Source: Simmondsia chinensis (lineage: Eukaryota > Streptophyta > Magnoliopsida > Caryophyllales > Simmondsiaceae). Taken from it: DNA of 64,000 nt. The translations under genes and the position numbers were made by a program. Positions 31,240-43,369 of this stretch are shown in pieces (within the stretch, counting starts at the first letter, position 1; each line of letters opens with the position of its first letter). The notes under the pieces were generated by a model. That model worked only from the letters and a program-made list of their open reading frames with translations, was not told the DNA's origin and searched no databases. The stretch is taken from contig JAGTTD010000013.1 of NCBI GenBank assembly GCA_018398585.1, forward strand, positions 33,249,131 to 33,313,130, in the 5' to 3' direction.

Positions 31240-34200
31240 TCAAACTAAAAGACCCACCAAATTCGAGAAATGCTCGAACTTACTTCCTGGTAGAACTTTT
31301 GTGAACATGTCAGCTGGGTTATCCTCAGTCCCAATCTTCCTCAACTCCACCTTCCGCTGGTCAATCAGATCTCTGATAAAGTGATGCTTCACATCTATAT
31401 GCTTCGTTCTGTCGTGATGTGTCATCTGATCTTTCACTAGGTGAATAGCGGACTGACTCTCACAATATACTCTAACTGTCCCCTGCTCGATACTGATTTC
31501 ACTGATCAAACCTCTCAACCAGACGGCTTCTTTGAATGCTTCTATTACTGGCATGTACTCGGCTTCGGTAGTAGATTGTGCTGTAACAGGCTATAAACAC
31601 GCTTTCCAACTGATAGCTGTGTCACCTAAACAAAACACATACCGTGAAGTGGACTTCCTCATATCGAGGTGTCCACCATAATCAAAATCTACATACCCAA
31701 CCAAACAACACTTACTTTTCCCATATTCCAAACACAAATCAGATGTTCCACGAAGATACTTGAGAATCCACTTTACCGCATGCCAATGTTCTTTGCCCGG
31801 ATTCGCCATATACCTACTAACTCTGCTCACTACAAAAGCAATATCTGGACGCATGCAAACCATCGCATACATAATACTGCCCACTGCACTAGAATAGGGA
31901 ATTTGAGACATGTACCTGACGTCCTCCTCAGTCTGAGGCGAATCTAACGTTGAGAGTCTGAAATGAGCTGCTAAGGGCGTGCTAACTGGGTTAGCATCAT
32001 TCATATGAAACCTGTCTAACACCTTCTCAATATACTTCTCCTGAGACAAGTATAATTTTTCAGCTTCTCGGTCTCTATGAATTTCCATGCCTAATATCTT
32101 CTTAGCTGCTCCAAGATCCTTCATCTGAAATTCACTCTTCAGCATTGATTTCAAGTCATCAACATCTTTCATATCTCGTGCTGCAATCAACATATCATCA
32201 ACGTACAAAAGCAAATAAACAAAGCCTGAATCTGTCTTTCTGAAGTACACACAGCTGTCGTACTTACTCCTGATGTAATCATGACTTGTCATGAACTGAT
32301 CAAATCTCCTATGCCACTGCCTAGGAGATTGCTTTAAACCATATAAAGACCTTTAAAGCAAGCACACATGATCTTCTTTTCCTTCAACAACAATACCCTC
32401 GGGCTGATGCATAAAGATACTCTCTTCTAGTTCACCATGCAAGAATGCAGTTTTTACATCCAATTGTTCAAGTTCAAAGCCATGCATGGCAACCAAAGAC
32501 AATAATGCACGAATCGAAGTATGTCTAACTACAAGTGAGAAAATATCATGAAAATCAACACCTTGTACCTGACTGTAGCCTTTAGCTACCAAACGTGCCT
32601 TGTACCTTGCATCTTCAACTCCAGGAATGCCCTCTTTTCTCTTGAAGACCCATTTACATCCAATCAGTCTTTTCCTTGTTGGAGGCTTCACCAGTTTCCA
32701 AGTCTAATTTTTATGAAGGGATTGCATCTCCTCATTCATAGCAATGAGACCCTTCTCAGCATCTGATCTCGATACAGCCTCTGTAAATGAAGTCGGCTCA
32801 CTGTCATCTAACGTCTCAGCAGTAGTGAGGGCATAGGCAATCATCTCCTCATACCCGTATCACTCAGGAGGCCTGATCTGTCACCTCGGTCTACCCCCAG
32901 CTATGGTATTATTCTCCACCTGCTGACCTGTTTCTGCATTATCAGTAACAACATCAGAAACCCGTACCTGAGGTGAAGGAATACTCTCAAGCTGAACAAT
33001 CTACTGATCTGACTGTATCTCTGTATCATCAGGTGTCTCAACCTGAACATTATCTCTGTCAAAGGAGGGTGTGTGTGGCAGATTAAGTAGAGCAGACTCA
33101 TCGAAAGTAACATCTCTACTCGTCAGAAACTTCTAAACACATGGATCCCACAATCTATATCCCTTCACACCTGACGTATAACCAAGAAAGATGCACTTCT
33201 TGGCCCTAGGCTCCAGCTTTCCATCATTAACATATGCATATGCAGGATAACCAAAAACTTTGATCTGAGAATAATCAGAAGTTGAACCAGACCACACCTC
33301 CTCAGGAGTCTTCATCTGTAATGAAGAATGCGGTGTCTTGTTCACAAGGTAGCAAGCCATGCTAACTGCTTCTGCCCACCATTCTCTCTTTAAACCTGCA
33401 TTCGAAAGCATACACCGAGCCTTCTCAAGTAATGTCCTGTTTAACCTTTCAGCCACTCCATTTTGCTGAGGTCGACCTGTACATGTCCTGTGTCTGACTA
33501 TGCCCTGATCTTCACAAAATTTAGTGAAGTCCCCTTCGACAAACTCAAGACCATTATGAGTCCTGAACCTCTTGATCGGCTTCCCTGTCCATTTTTCAAG
33601 CAAAATTTTCCACTTCTTGAAGATATCATACACTTCATTTTTCTGCATCAGAAAATAGACCCAAACTTTAAGTGAGCAGTCATCAGTAAACGTTAGAAGA
33701 TACCTGGACCCACCTTTAGAAGCCACTCTGGAAGGTCCCCACAGATCAGAATGTATGTAGTCTATTTTTCCCTTGGTCTGATGCACTGCTGACTTGAAGT
33801 TGACTCTCTTCTGCTTCCCATAAATACAGTGCTCATAGAATTCCATCAGTCCTGTTGACTGACCACAAAGAAGTCCCGTCTTACTCAGGTCAGACAATGC
33901 TTTGTCACCTACATGACCCATTCTCATGTGCCATAGTCTTGTGATTTCTGCATCTGTCATAGCAGATGTGGAAACAGCAACTACACTTGTCATGGTTGTA
34001 CCTGCAAGCTCATACAAAGTACCAACCCTATTTCCTTTCATCGCAATTAAGGCACCCTTACTGACCCGCATGACTCCACCTTCAACAGTGTACTTACACC
34101 CATTAGACTCAAGGGTACCTAGAGAAATCAAGTTCTTTTTCAAATCTAGGACGTGACGAACATCACTCAAGGTTCTAATAGTTCCATCATACATTCTCAC

Positions 34201-35203
34201 ATGGACTATTCCAACTCCCACTACCTTACAAGCAGCATCATTACCCATCAAGACAACCCCACCTTGTATAGACTTATACGTGGAGAACCAGTCTCTGTTT
34301 GGAGTAACATGAAACGAACAACCCGAATCCATGACCCACTTATCTTTGGACCTGGACTGAGAATCAACAACTAATAGAAACTTCGCTTCACTATCCTCCT
34401 CTACAACACTAGCCTCAGCGGACTTGTCTTTACCCTGGTCACCCCTGTTACCGTCTTTTGATTTATTCTTATATTTGTAACAGTCTTTCTTTATGTGCCC
34501 TTTCTTGTGACAATAGTGACATGACAGGTTCTTATGTCTAGATTTGGACCTAGACTTATTCCCACCATTGGATCCCCTATGTTCTTGTCTACCTCTCACA
34601 TGTAAACCACTACCTGAGTCATTCACCGAGTCAGATAATTCCTTATCTACCTGTTCTTTACTCACAAGGTTTCTTTTTACCTCGTCAACAGTAATGGTTG
34701 GCCTACCCCCGTATATCATGCTTTCTACGAAGCCCTTATACAAATTAGAAAGCGAACACAGTAATATCATAGCTTGATCCTCGTCCTTAGGGACATTATC
34801 CAAAGCCTTTAAGTCATGTATAATTGAGGTAAACTCGCTAAGATGGCTTTTAAGAGATGTACCTTCTGTCATAAGAAAAGTGTAAAACCTTCACTACGAG
34901 TTTGTTAGAGACTGACTTATGGCAAAACATGTCTAACAATTTCTGCCATAACTCCTTTGCGGTTTTAATCTCCAAGACTTCTGACAGAACATCATCAGCC
35001 AAACACATCTGTATCGCCGTTAGAGCCTTATCATCCAACTCTTCCCATTGTGCCTCGGTCAAAGTTTCAGGTTTCTTCTCTTTCCCCTCCAGTGCTTTGT
35101 TCAAGCCGTTCTGAGTCAGGAGTCCTTTCACACGGACTTGCCATAAGCTAAAGCTTCCCTGACCATTGAATTTCTCAACCTCGGTTTTAATACCTGATGC
35201 CAA
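31240..35203 (-). pseudogene. Copia D gag-pol, disrupted (long intact gag-integrase stretch)
   Basis: The gag start codon is changed: where E has ATG, D reads TTG at 35203. The longest open part, 34872-33133 (579 codons), spans late gag, an intact zinc knuckle CHYCHKKGHIKKDC, protease [11 protein letters not shown] and most of integrase (H..H..C..C, DYIHSDLWGPS). The second catalytic Asp is lost: RTHNGLEF instead of RTDNGLEF. RT carries LLLYVDDML (32188-32214); RNase H has DFDYGGHLDMRKS, also altered. Further stops and shifts lie at about 34880, 33133, 32350 and 31590. Confidence 0.88.
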
Positions 35204-35239
35204 TGTATCAATTCGAAGAACCAAGCTCTGATACCAATT

Positions 35240-35279
35240 TGAGAGGAAATAAACAATTTACTCGGATCTCAATCAAATC
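35240..35279 (-). repeat. Copia D 5' LTR, small piece left of element E
   Basis: 40 bp beginning TGAGAGGAAATAAAC and ending CAATCAAATC, where copia E starts. The LTR resumes at 40356 with AAATAC-type sequence after the target copy GAATC. Confidence 0.85.
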
Positions 35280-35773
35280 TGTGCGGAAATAAACAATATA
35301 TTCGGATCTGGATCGAATCAAATACCACAACAATAATGAGAAATAATCGGACTAAAAGAGAAACGAAACAATAGACACAAGGATTTACGTGGAAACCCCT
35401 TTACAATCGAAAGGGGAGAAAACCACGAGCAAAGATCGGAGATTTTATTATTTGAACTAAAGAAGAAGACGAATTACAAAGATTCTCTCTCAACACTCCA
35501 TTTATTTGGTGCGGCGCCGCGCAAGGGAAGCCTCTCTTTGACTTTGGATACAAAATACGACGAGCCCTCGTCCGTATTTATAGACTCGTAAAAAACCTAT
35601 TTCCCGATCAATCGGGGGTCCCGATCGATCGGTTCCTCCCTATCGGCCGCTTCTCTGCAGACGTCCTTTGTTTACGTAACATTCCCCATCGATCGAGCTC
35701 CACCCGATCGATCGGGGTCTTCACGGCCATTCTTCTTTATGCGCCAAGTATATTTTGAGACATAAACCTAACA
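35280..35773 (-). repeat. Copia E 3' LTR
   Basis: On the + strand TGTGCGGAAATAAAC...ATAAACCTAACA, 494 bp. It includes CCCGATCGATCGG and CCCGATCGATCGGGG. Confidence 0.9.
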
Positions 35774-35861
35774 AATCTCCACCTTGGCTCAAAATCAACA
35801 ACAACAATAAAACAAACTCCACCTTCTCCACAAACGCCCCCTCAACCGGGGCTAACATACA

Positions 35862-38800
35862 TCAAACCGAAAGACCCACTAAATTCGAGCAATGCTCGAA
35901 CTTGCTACCTGGTAGAACTTTTGTGAACATGTCAGCTGGCTTATCTTCAGTCCCAACCTTCCTCAACTCCACCTTCCGCTCGTCAATCAGATCTCTGATA
36001 AAATGATGCTTCACATCAATATGTTTCGTTCCGTCATAATGAGTCATCTGATCTTTCACTAGGTGAATAGCGGACTGATTATCACAGTATACTATAACTG
36101 TCCCCGGCTCGGCACTGATTTCACTGATCAATCCTCTCAACCAGACGGCTTCTTTGAACGTTTCTGTTGCTGCCATGTACTCGGCCTCGGTAGTAGATTG
36201 TGCTGTAACAGGCTGCAAACACGCTATCCAGCTGATATTTGTGTCACCTAAACAAAACACATACCCTGAAATGGATCTCCTCTTATCAAGGTCTCCACCA
36301 TAGTCAGAATCTACATATCCAACCAAACAACACTTACTTTTCCCATATTCTAAACATAAATCAGAGGTTCCACGAAGATACCTGAGAATCCACTTTACTG
36401 CATGCCAATGTTCTCTGCCCGGATTCGCCATGTACCTACTAACTATGCTCACAGCAAAAACAATATCTGGACGCGTACAGACCATCGCATACATTATACT
36501 GCCCATTGCACTAGAATAGGGAATTTGAGACATGTACCTGATGTCCTCCTCAGTATGAGGCGAATCTAATGCTGAGAGTCTGAAATGAGCTGCTAAGGGC
36601 GTGCTAACCGGGTTAGCATCCTTCTTATGAAACCTGTCTAACACCTTCTCAATATACTTCTCCTAAGACATTTCCAGCTTCTCGGTCTCTATGAATTTTC
36701 ATGCCTAATATTTTCTTAGCTGCTCCAAGATCCTTCATCTCAAATTCACTCTTTAGCATTGATTTCAAATCATTAATATCTTTCATATCTCATGCTGCAA
36801 TCAACATGTCATCAACGTACAAAAGCAAATAGATAAAGCCTGAATCTATCTTTTTGAAGTACACACAACTGTTGTACTTGCTCCTGATGTAATCATGACT
36901 TGTCATGAACTGATCAAATCTCCTATACCACTGTCTAGGAGATTGCTTTAAACCATATAAAGACCGTCTCAGCAAACACACACGATCTTCTTTTCCTTCA
37001 ACTACAAAACCCTCGGGCTGATGCATAAAGATACTTTCTTCTAGTTCACCATGCAAGAATGCAGTTTTTACATCCAATTGTTCAAGTTCAAAACCATGCA
37101 TGGCAACCAAAGACAATAATGCATGAATAGAAGTGTGTCCAACTACAGGTGAGAAAATATCATGAAAATCAACACCTTGTACCTGACTGTAGCCTTTAGC
37201 TACCAAACGTGCCTTGTACCTCGCATCTTCCACTCCAAGAATGCCCTCTTTTCTCTTGAAGACCCATTTGCATCCAACCGGTCTTTTCCCTGTAGGAGGC
37301 TTCACCAGTTCCCAAGTCTGATTCTTATGAAGAGACAACATCTCTTCATTCATAGCAACGAGCCACTTCTCAGCATCTGATCTCGATACAGCCTCTGTAT
37401 ACGAAGTCGGCTCACTGTCATCTAATGTTTCAGCAGTAGAGAGGGCATAGGCAATCATCTCCTTATACCCATATCTCTCAGGAGGCCTAATCTGTCACCT
37501 TGGTCTACCACCAGCTATAGTAATATTCTCCACCTGCTGACCTGTTTCTGCATTATCAGTAACAACATCAAAAACCCGTACCTGAGGTGAAGGAATACTC
37601 TCAAGCTGAACAATCTGCTTATCTGACTGTATCTCTGTATCATCAGGTGTCTCAACCTGAACATTATCTTTGTAAATGGAGGGTGTGTGTGGCAGATTAA
37701 GTAGAGCAGACTCATCGAAAGTAACATCTCTACTCGTCAGAAACTTCTGAACACATGGATCCCACAATCTATATCCCTTCACATCTAAAGTATAACCAAG
37801 AAAGATGCACTTCTTGGCCCTAGGCTCCAGCTTTCCATCATTAACATATGCATATACAGGACAACCAAAAACTTTGATCTGAGAATAATCAGAAGTTGAA
37901 CCAGACCATACTTCTTCAGGAGTCTTCATATGTAATGAAGAATGCGGTGTCTTGTTCACAAGGTAGCAAGCCATGCTAACTGCTTCTGCCCACCATTCTC
38001 TCTTTAAACCTGCATTTGAAAGCATAAAACGAACCTTCTCAAGTAACGTCCTATTTAACCTTTCAGCCACTCCATTTTGCTGAGGTCGACCTGTACATGT
38101 CCTGTGTCGAACTATGCCCTGATCTTCACAAAATTTAGTGAAGTCCCCTTCGACAAATTCAAGACCATTATCAGTCCTTAACCTCTTAATCGGCTTCCTT
38201 GTCCGTTTTTCAAGCAGAACTTTCCACTTTTTGAAGATATCATACACTTCATTTTTCTGCTTAAGAAAATAGACCCAAACTTTACGTGAGTGGTCATCAG
38301 TGAACGTTAGAATATACCTAGACCCACCTTTAGAAGCCACTCTGGAAGGTCCCCACAGATCAGAATGTATGTAGTCTAATGCCCCCTTGGTCTGATGCAC
38401 TACTACCTGGAAGCTGACTCTCTTCTGCTTCCCCTAAATACAAGGCACACAGAATCCCGTCAGTCCTGTTGACTGACCACAATGAAGTCCCCTCTTACTC
38501 AGCTCAGACAATGCCTTGTCACCAATATGACCCATTCTCATGTGCCATAATCTTGTGATCTCTGCATCTGTCATAGCAGATGTGGAAACAGCAACTGCAC
38601 CTGTCACGGTTGTGCCTGCAAGCTCATACAGAGTACCAACCCTATTTCCTTTCATTACAATTAATGCACCCTTACTGACCTGCATGACTCCACCTTCAGT
38701 AGTGTACTTGTACCCATTAGATTCTAGGGTACCTAGAGAAATCAAGTTCTTTTTCAAATCTGGGATGTGACGGACATCACTTAAGGTTCTAATAGTTCCA

Positions 38801-39821
38801 TCAAACATTCTCACACGGACTGTTCCAACACCCACTACCTTACAAGCAGCATCATTACCCATCAAGACAACCCCACCTTGTATAGACATATACGTGGAAT
38901 ACCAGTCTCTGTTTGGAGTAACATGAAACGAACAACCCGAATCCATGACCATTTATCTATGGACCTGGACTGAGAATCTGCAACTAATAGAAATTCCCCT
39001 TCACTATCCTCCTCTACAACACTAGCCTCAACGGACTTGTCCTTACCCTGGTCACCCCTGTTACCCTCTTTTGATTTATTCTTATATCTGTAACAGTCTT
39101 TCTTTATGTGCCCCTTTTTGTGAGAGTAGTGACACGACAGGTTCTTATGTCTAGATTTGGACCTAGACTTATTCCCACCATTGGATCCCCTATGTTCTAA
39201 TCGACCTCTCACATGTAAGCCACTACCCGAGTCATTCACAGAGTTAGATAATTCATTATCTACCCGTTCTTTACTCACTAGGTTTCTTTTTACTTCATCA
39301 ACAGTAATAGTTGGCCTACCCCCGTATATCATGCTTTCTACGAAGCCCTTATACGCATTTGAGAGCGAACACAATAAAATCATAGCCTGATCCTCGTCCT
39401 TAGGGACATCATCCAAAGCCTTTAATTCATGAATAATTGAGGTAAATTCGCTAAGATGGTTTTTAAGAGATGTACCTTCTGCCATACGAAAAGTGTACAA
39501 CCGCCGTTTGACTGCGGGTTTGTTGGAGACTGACTTGTGGCAAAACATATCTAATAATTTCTCCCATAACTCCTGTGCCGTTTTAATCTCTAATACCTCT
39601 GACAAAACATCGTCAGCCAAACACATCTATATGGCCATGAGAGCCTTCTCATTCAACTCTTCCCACTGTGCCTCGGTCAACGTTTCTGGTTTCTTCTCTT
39701 TCCCCTCTAGTGCTTTCTTCAAGCCGTTCTGAGTCAGGAGTCCTTTCACACGGACTTGCCATAAGCTAAAGCTTCCCTGACCATTGAATTTCTCAACCTC
39801 GGTTTTAATATCTGACGTCAT
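35862..39821 (-). pseudogene. Copia E gag-pol, few lesions
   Basis: Start ATG at 39821 (minus), MTSDIKTEVEKFNGQGSFSL. A TAG at about 39627 follows EKALMAI. Zinc knuckle is CHYSHKKGHIKKDC (second Cys to Ser). A one-base loss near 38950 shifts the frame in protease just before the DSGCSFHV motif, which stays readable in the next frame. The stop at 38434 lies after FCVPCI. Integrase keeps RTDNGLEFVEG and TGRPQQNGVAERLNRTLLEK. RT has YLLLYVDDML (36802-36831), and a gap near 36670 removes part of the KLYLSQ segment. RNase H has DSDYGGDLDKRRS, TTEAEYMAATE and YCDNQSAIHLVK. It ends NLVGLSV stop at 35862. Confidence 0.9.
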
Positions 39822-39857
39822 TGTATCAATTCGAAGAACCGAGCTCTGATACCAATT

Positions 39858-40355
39858 TGTGAGGAAATAAACAATATATTCGGATCTAGATTGAATCAAA
39901 TACCACGACAATAACGAGAAATAATCGGACTAAAAGAGAAACGAAATAATAGACACAAGGATTTATGTGGAAACCCCTTTACAATCGAAAGGGAAGAAAA
40001 CCATGAGCGAAGATCGGAGCTTTTATTATTTGAACAAAAAAAGAAGACGAATTACAAAGATTCTCTCTCAACGCTCAATCTATTTGGTGCGACGCCGCGC
40101 AAGGGAAGCCTCTCTTTGACTTTGGATACAAAATACGATGAGCCCTCGTCCGTATTTATAGACTCGTAAAAAACCTGTTTCCCGATCGATCGGGGGTCCC
40201 GATCGATTGGTTCCTCCCGATCGATCGGCCGCTTCTCTGCAAACGTCCTTTGTTCACGTAACATTCCCGATCGATCAAGCTCCACCCGATCGATCGGGGT
40301 CTTCATGGCCATTCTTCTTTATGCGCCAAGTATATTTTGAGACATAAACCTAACA
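39858..40355 (-). repeat. Copia E 5' LTR
   Basis: On the + strand TGTGAGGAAATAAAC...ATAAACCTAACA, 498 bp, with four GATCGATC palindromes between 40183 and 40297. Confidence 0.9.
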
Positions 40356-40790
40356 GAATCAAATACAACGATAATAACGAGAAACAATCGGACTAAAAGA
40401 GAAACGAAACAATAGACACAATGATACGTGGAAACCCCTTTACAATTGAAAGGGGAGAAAACCACGGGCGAAGATCGGAGCTTTTATTATTGAATCAAAA
40501 GAAGAAGAATTACAAAATTCTCTCACACTCTCAATATTTTGTGGCGGCGCCGCTGGGAAACCTCGCTTTTACTTTTGGATAATTTGTGATGTAACCTACG
40601 TCCGTATTTATAGTTGCGCAGAAGCCCTGTTTCCCAATTGATCGGGGAGTCCCGATCGATCGACCTACTCTCTGGAAGCGTCCCTCTTTTACGTAACTTT
40701 CCCGATCGATCGAGCTCCACCTCGATCAATCGAACTCTCCACGGCCCTTCTCCTTAATACGCCAAGTAATTTTGAGACATTTACCTAACA
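40356..40790 (-). repeat. Copia D 5' LTR, main piece right of element E
   Basis: Starts GAATCAAATAC, continuing the 40-bp piece at 35240, and ends GACATTTACCTAACA. It matches the D 3' LTR rather than E: both have GTGGCGGCGCCGCTGGGAAA-type sequence and GTTGCGCAGAAGCCCTG. Confidence 0.88.
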
Positions 40791-41433
40791 AATATATATA
40801 TATATATATAATCTAACAAAATGACTAGCAGCATTTTTCTGCATATTAGTTTTGTTCAAGCATATAGTTAGGTTTATGTTGAGTAATGCCTAACAATTAT
40901 TGACCAGCAAGATTTTACGATTATTTTTGGTGTTGTTCAAGCATCTAGTTGGTTTGACTTATGACGGTCATGCATCAGATATGGTTAAGTTATTTGTAAG
41001 TATGGGAAAGGGTTTTAGGCGTTCTAATTCCTTGTCAATCTTATCTCCAATTTTGATACAGTTGGCCTTTTTCCTTATATATTTGTGGCCCGTCTCAACT
41101 TGTGGTGTGGTATACATGTAGCATAAATGCTACAAGTCACGAGAAAATAAGCCACGAAAATGGCATGAGAAGAAGAGCGCTAGGAAGTAGGTTGTCATTA
41201 ACGACAAACTATTCCCTAGTCTTGCTATTTTCGTGCGCCCAATTCTCATGACATGTAGCATTATTGATTCATGTAGTGCTTGTTGGAATTTTTTTCTTGC
41301 CTATTTGTTTTGTTTTTGCCATGTTTTCTCGTTTTGTCTTTTGTATTTGTTTCCTGATCCTTGCTTTTATGCGGATTGACTGTGGCCTCGTTTGTATGAG
41401 TTTTGAACTTTGTCCTACAACCGTATTGCTACA
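40791..41433. other. TA microsatellite and unrecognised spacer
   Basis: A (TA)n run at 40794-40811 adjoins copia D. The rest shows no supported gene; a 73-codon frame at 40900-41121 has no features. Confidence 0.5.
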
Positions 41434-42360
41434 ATAACAACAACAGGCCCAGTGCCTCAAAAGCTCCCGTGTGAGTAGGGTTTAGGGGGTCAGTTGTATG
41501 CTGCCTTACCCCATCAGGGGAATATCCTAACGAAAGGCTATTTCGAAGGACCCCCAACCTGAAAAGCTTGAAGGGCAGGAAAGCACGGAAAAGCACGAGA
41601 AGCATGAATAGCACGGAGAGCATGGAGATCATGGAGAGCATAAGAAGCATGGAACCATGGAAGCAACTAAGCATGAGCAAAAAGTAAAAGCAAGCACGCA
41701 ACTATCGGAGAGAGCCTACCTAATGGCAAAATACAAGCATATATATGGTGTGATCAACAAGTAGCAAAGCAGAAATGCTTAAAAACAGACATACAAGAAG
41801 TTTGATAGTGCTTGTTGTTCCTACCTTGCTATATTTGTTACACCTATATTAGTCCTCCACTAAGCTCTATCTAGGGCCATATCCGCATTGAGGTTGAGAT
41901 AGGCAAGGTCCTGTCGAATTATTTTCATCCAACTCTTCTTTGACCAGCCTCTTCCTCTCTTCCCATTGGTAATATGGAGTTGTTCGTATCCCTTGACAGG
42001 TGCAGTGCTCGGTCTCCTCTTAATATGCCCAAACCACCTCAATCGTTGCTCCCCCAGCTTATCCTCGACTGGGGCCACGCCTAATTTACTTCTTATAACT
42101 TCATTCCGAATCCTATCCTTCTTTGTATGTCTACACATCCATCTCAACATCTTCATTTTTGCTACCTTCATCTTCTGCGTACGATGGTGTTTAACTGGCC
42201 CGCACTCTACCCCGTAAGATATAGCTAGTCTCACTACCATCTTATCGTGTTTTCCGTTCAACTTGAGCATAAACTTCCTATCACTCAGTACTACAGAGGC
42301 CATCCTCCATTTATACCAATCCATTTTAATCCGGTTGTTAACATCTGCATCCACTTCACC
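41434..42360 (-). mobile_element. RTE-type LINE, 3' fragment with (TTG)n tail (minus strand)
   Basis: The minus-strand frame 42354-41860 reads MLRWMCRHTKKDRIRNEVIR then LGVAPVEDKLGEQRLRWFGH, the C-terminal reverse-transcriptase tail of plant RTE LINEs. The 3' UTR follows to 41434, where the minus strand ends ..GGCACTGGGCCTGTTGTTGT. A tail of short TTG repeats rather than poly(A) is usual for RTE. It is 5'-truncated. The last ~120 bp recur at 49325 and in the 5S-headed element at 60983. Confidence 0.75.
41860..42354 (-). pseudogene. RTE LINE reverse transcriptase, C-terminal fragment
   Basis: 164 open codons beginning MDADVNNRIKMDWYKWRMAS, with LNGKHDKMVVRLAISYGVEC and RWFGHIKRRPSTAPVKG. It lacks the catalytic part of RT. 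It stops after MALDRA, where intact relatives read on a little (LDRAxWR). Confidence 0.75.
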
Positions 42361-42651
42361 ATATTGCTAATTATGGAAAAGAAAAGCGTGACGCATTGAG
42401 TTTGTCTGTTGACAGCCCAAGTGCCCAACAATATTTAAAGTGCTTTTGGATTAAAAATAGATCAAGGGCGCGTTTCATTCAGCCTTTTAATATCTTAAAA
42501 TTATGATAGAGTTCTAATAGGTTGTAAGGTTTGCATTTGATTGACAGAAAAGACCTGTTTACATTTTTTCACACCTTAAATAGAAAGACAAAAAAACTCA
42601 AAAAAAGATACAAAAATAGATCTTGTTCACAGCTTATATATATATATATAT
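42361..42651. other. Spacer, nothing recognised
   Basis: AT-rich, ending in a TA run at about 42636-42652. Confidence 0.45.
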
Positions 42652-42909
42652 AGTGGCATTCTTATGAGAGGATGAGAGCTTGAGAGGAGTCAATCCTGGC
42701 CCTTCATTATAATGGATAGCCAACATTTGTTGGACACTAAAAAAAATTAATTTATGGCCCGTACCACTTTATGGTCCAAAAGGAAAGAAGGGATAAGGGA
42801 AGACAATTATTTCTTTTTTTTCAATACTAAATAAATCTTGACCATCCATTATAATAAAGGGCCAGGATTGACTCCTCTTACACTCTCGCCCTCTCATAAA
42901 AACGCCACC

Positions 42910-42912
<3 letters not shown>
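42652..42912. mobile_element. Fold-back MITE with ~68-bp terminal inverted repeats
   Basis: The left arm (42653-42718) contains GAGGAGTCAATCCTGGCCCT and ends CATTATAATGGAT. The right arm (42844-42912) is its inverted copy: ATCCATTATAATAAAGGGCC and onward. Arms match at most positions over about 65 bp. It sits between two (TA)n runs, so a TA target duplication (mariner/Stowaway habit) is possible but cannot be proved there. No coding. Confidence 0.8.
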
Positions 42913-42953
<41 letters not shown>

Positions 42954-43369
42954 AAGGCTGTGTTTGCATTAAATTTTCACGAGAGTGACCTAATTTCCAT
43001 CTTTGAAGGAGTTTTTAGTTTAAACACTGAGAGTTAGAAACCTTGAAGGGAGAGATGTTCACATGGAAATCTCGTGGAAGGTGCCTATAAATGTGTTTGG
43101 AAAGGTGGTTGTTACATAATTTTGGCTGATAATGAGATTTGGCATGCGTTTCTAAAATCATAAATACTTCCCCTTTGTTAAAAAATCGATCTTATATAAT
43201 TACAGTGTACTGAAAAAAAAGCTAGTTTTATCATGTAGAATGCACCTTGGCTGTTAACAATTTTAAAAATATTAATATTACCTGACACGTTCTCGTTGTT
43301 TTAAATTTAAATTGTCATTATGATCTTCTTATTAATCCAATCTTTTTTTTTAAATTTGATTTTTCCTTT
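42913..43369. other. TA microsatellite and AT-rich spacer
   Basis: (TA)n at 42913-42949, then unrecognised AT-rich DNA. Confidence 0.5.

Larger units (their letters stand above)
35280..40355 (-). mobile_element. Ty1/copia retrotransposon E (youngest copy), inserted in copia D's 5' LTR
   Basis: LTRs are 35280-35773 (3') and 39858-40355 (5'), about 95% identical by eye. Target duplication is AAATC (35275-35279) / GAATC (40356-40360); D's other LTR has GAATC at the homologous site, so the left copy has mutated. Primer-site complement GCTCTGATACCAATT is at 39843-39857. The total of 5,076 bp is typical for copia. Confidence 0.93.
30663..40790 (-). mobile_element. Ty1/copia retrotransposon D, interrupted by copia E in its 5' LTR
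   Basis: The 3' LTR is 30663-31152 and the internal region 31153-35239. The 5' LTR is in two pieces, 35240-35279 and 40356-40790, separated by element E. Primer-site complement GCTCTGATACCAATT is at 35225-35239. Outer flanks are both TA microsatellite, so the target duplication cannot be resolved. Confidence 0.9.

Noticed and set aside
12782..40790. Copia gag-pol as an endogenous virus or a host gene
   Set aside because: Domain order protease-integrase-RT-RNase H, LTRs, primer sites and target duplications identify Ty1/copia retrotransposons; no envelope-like frame.
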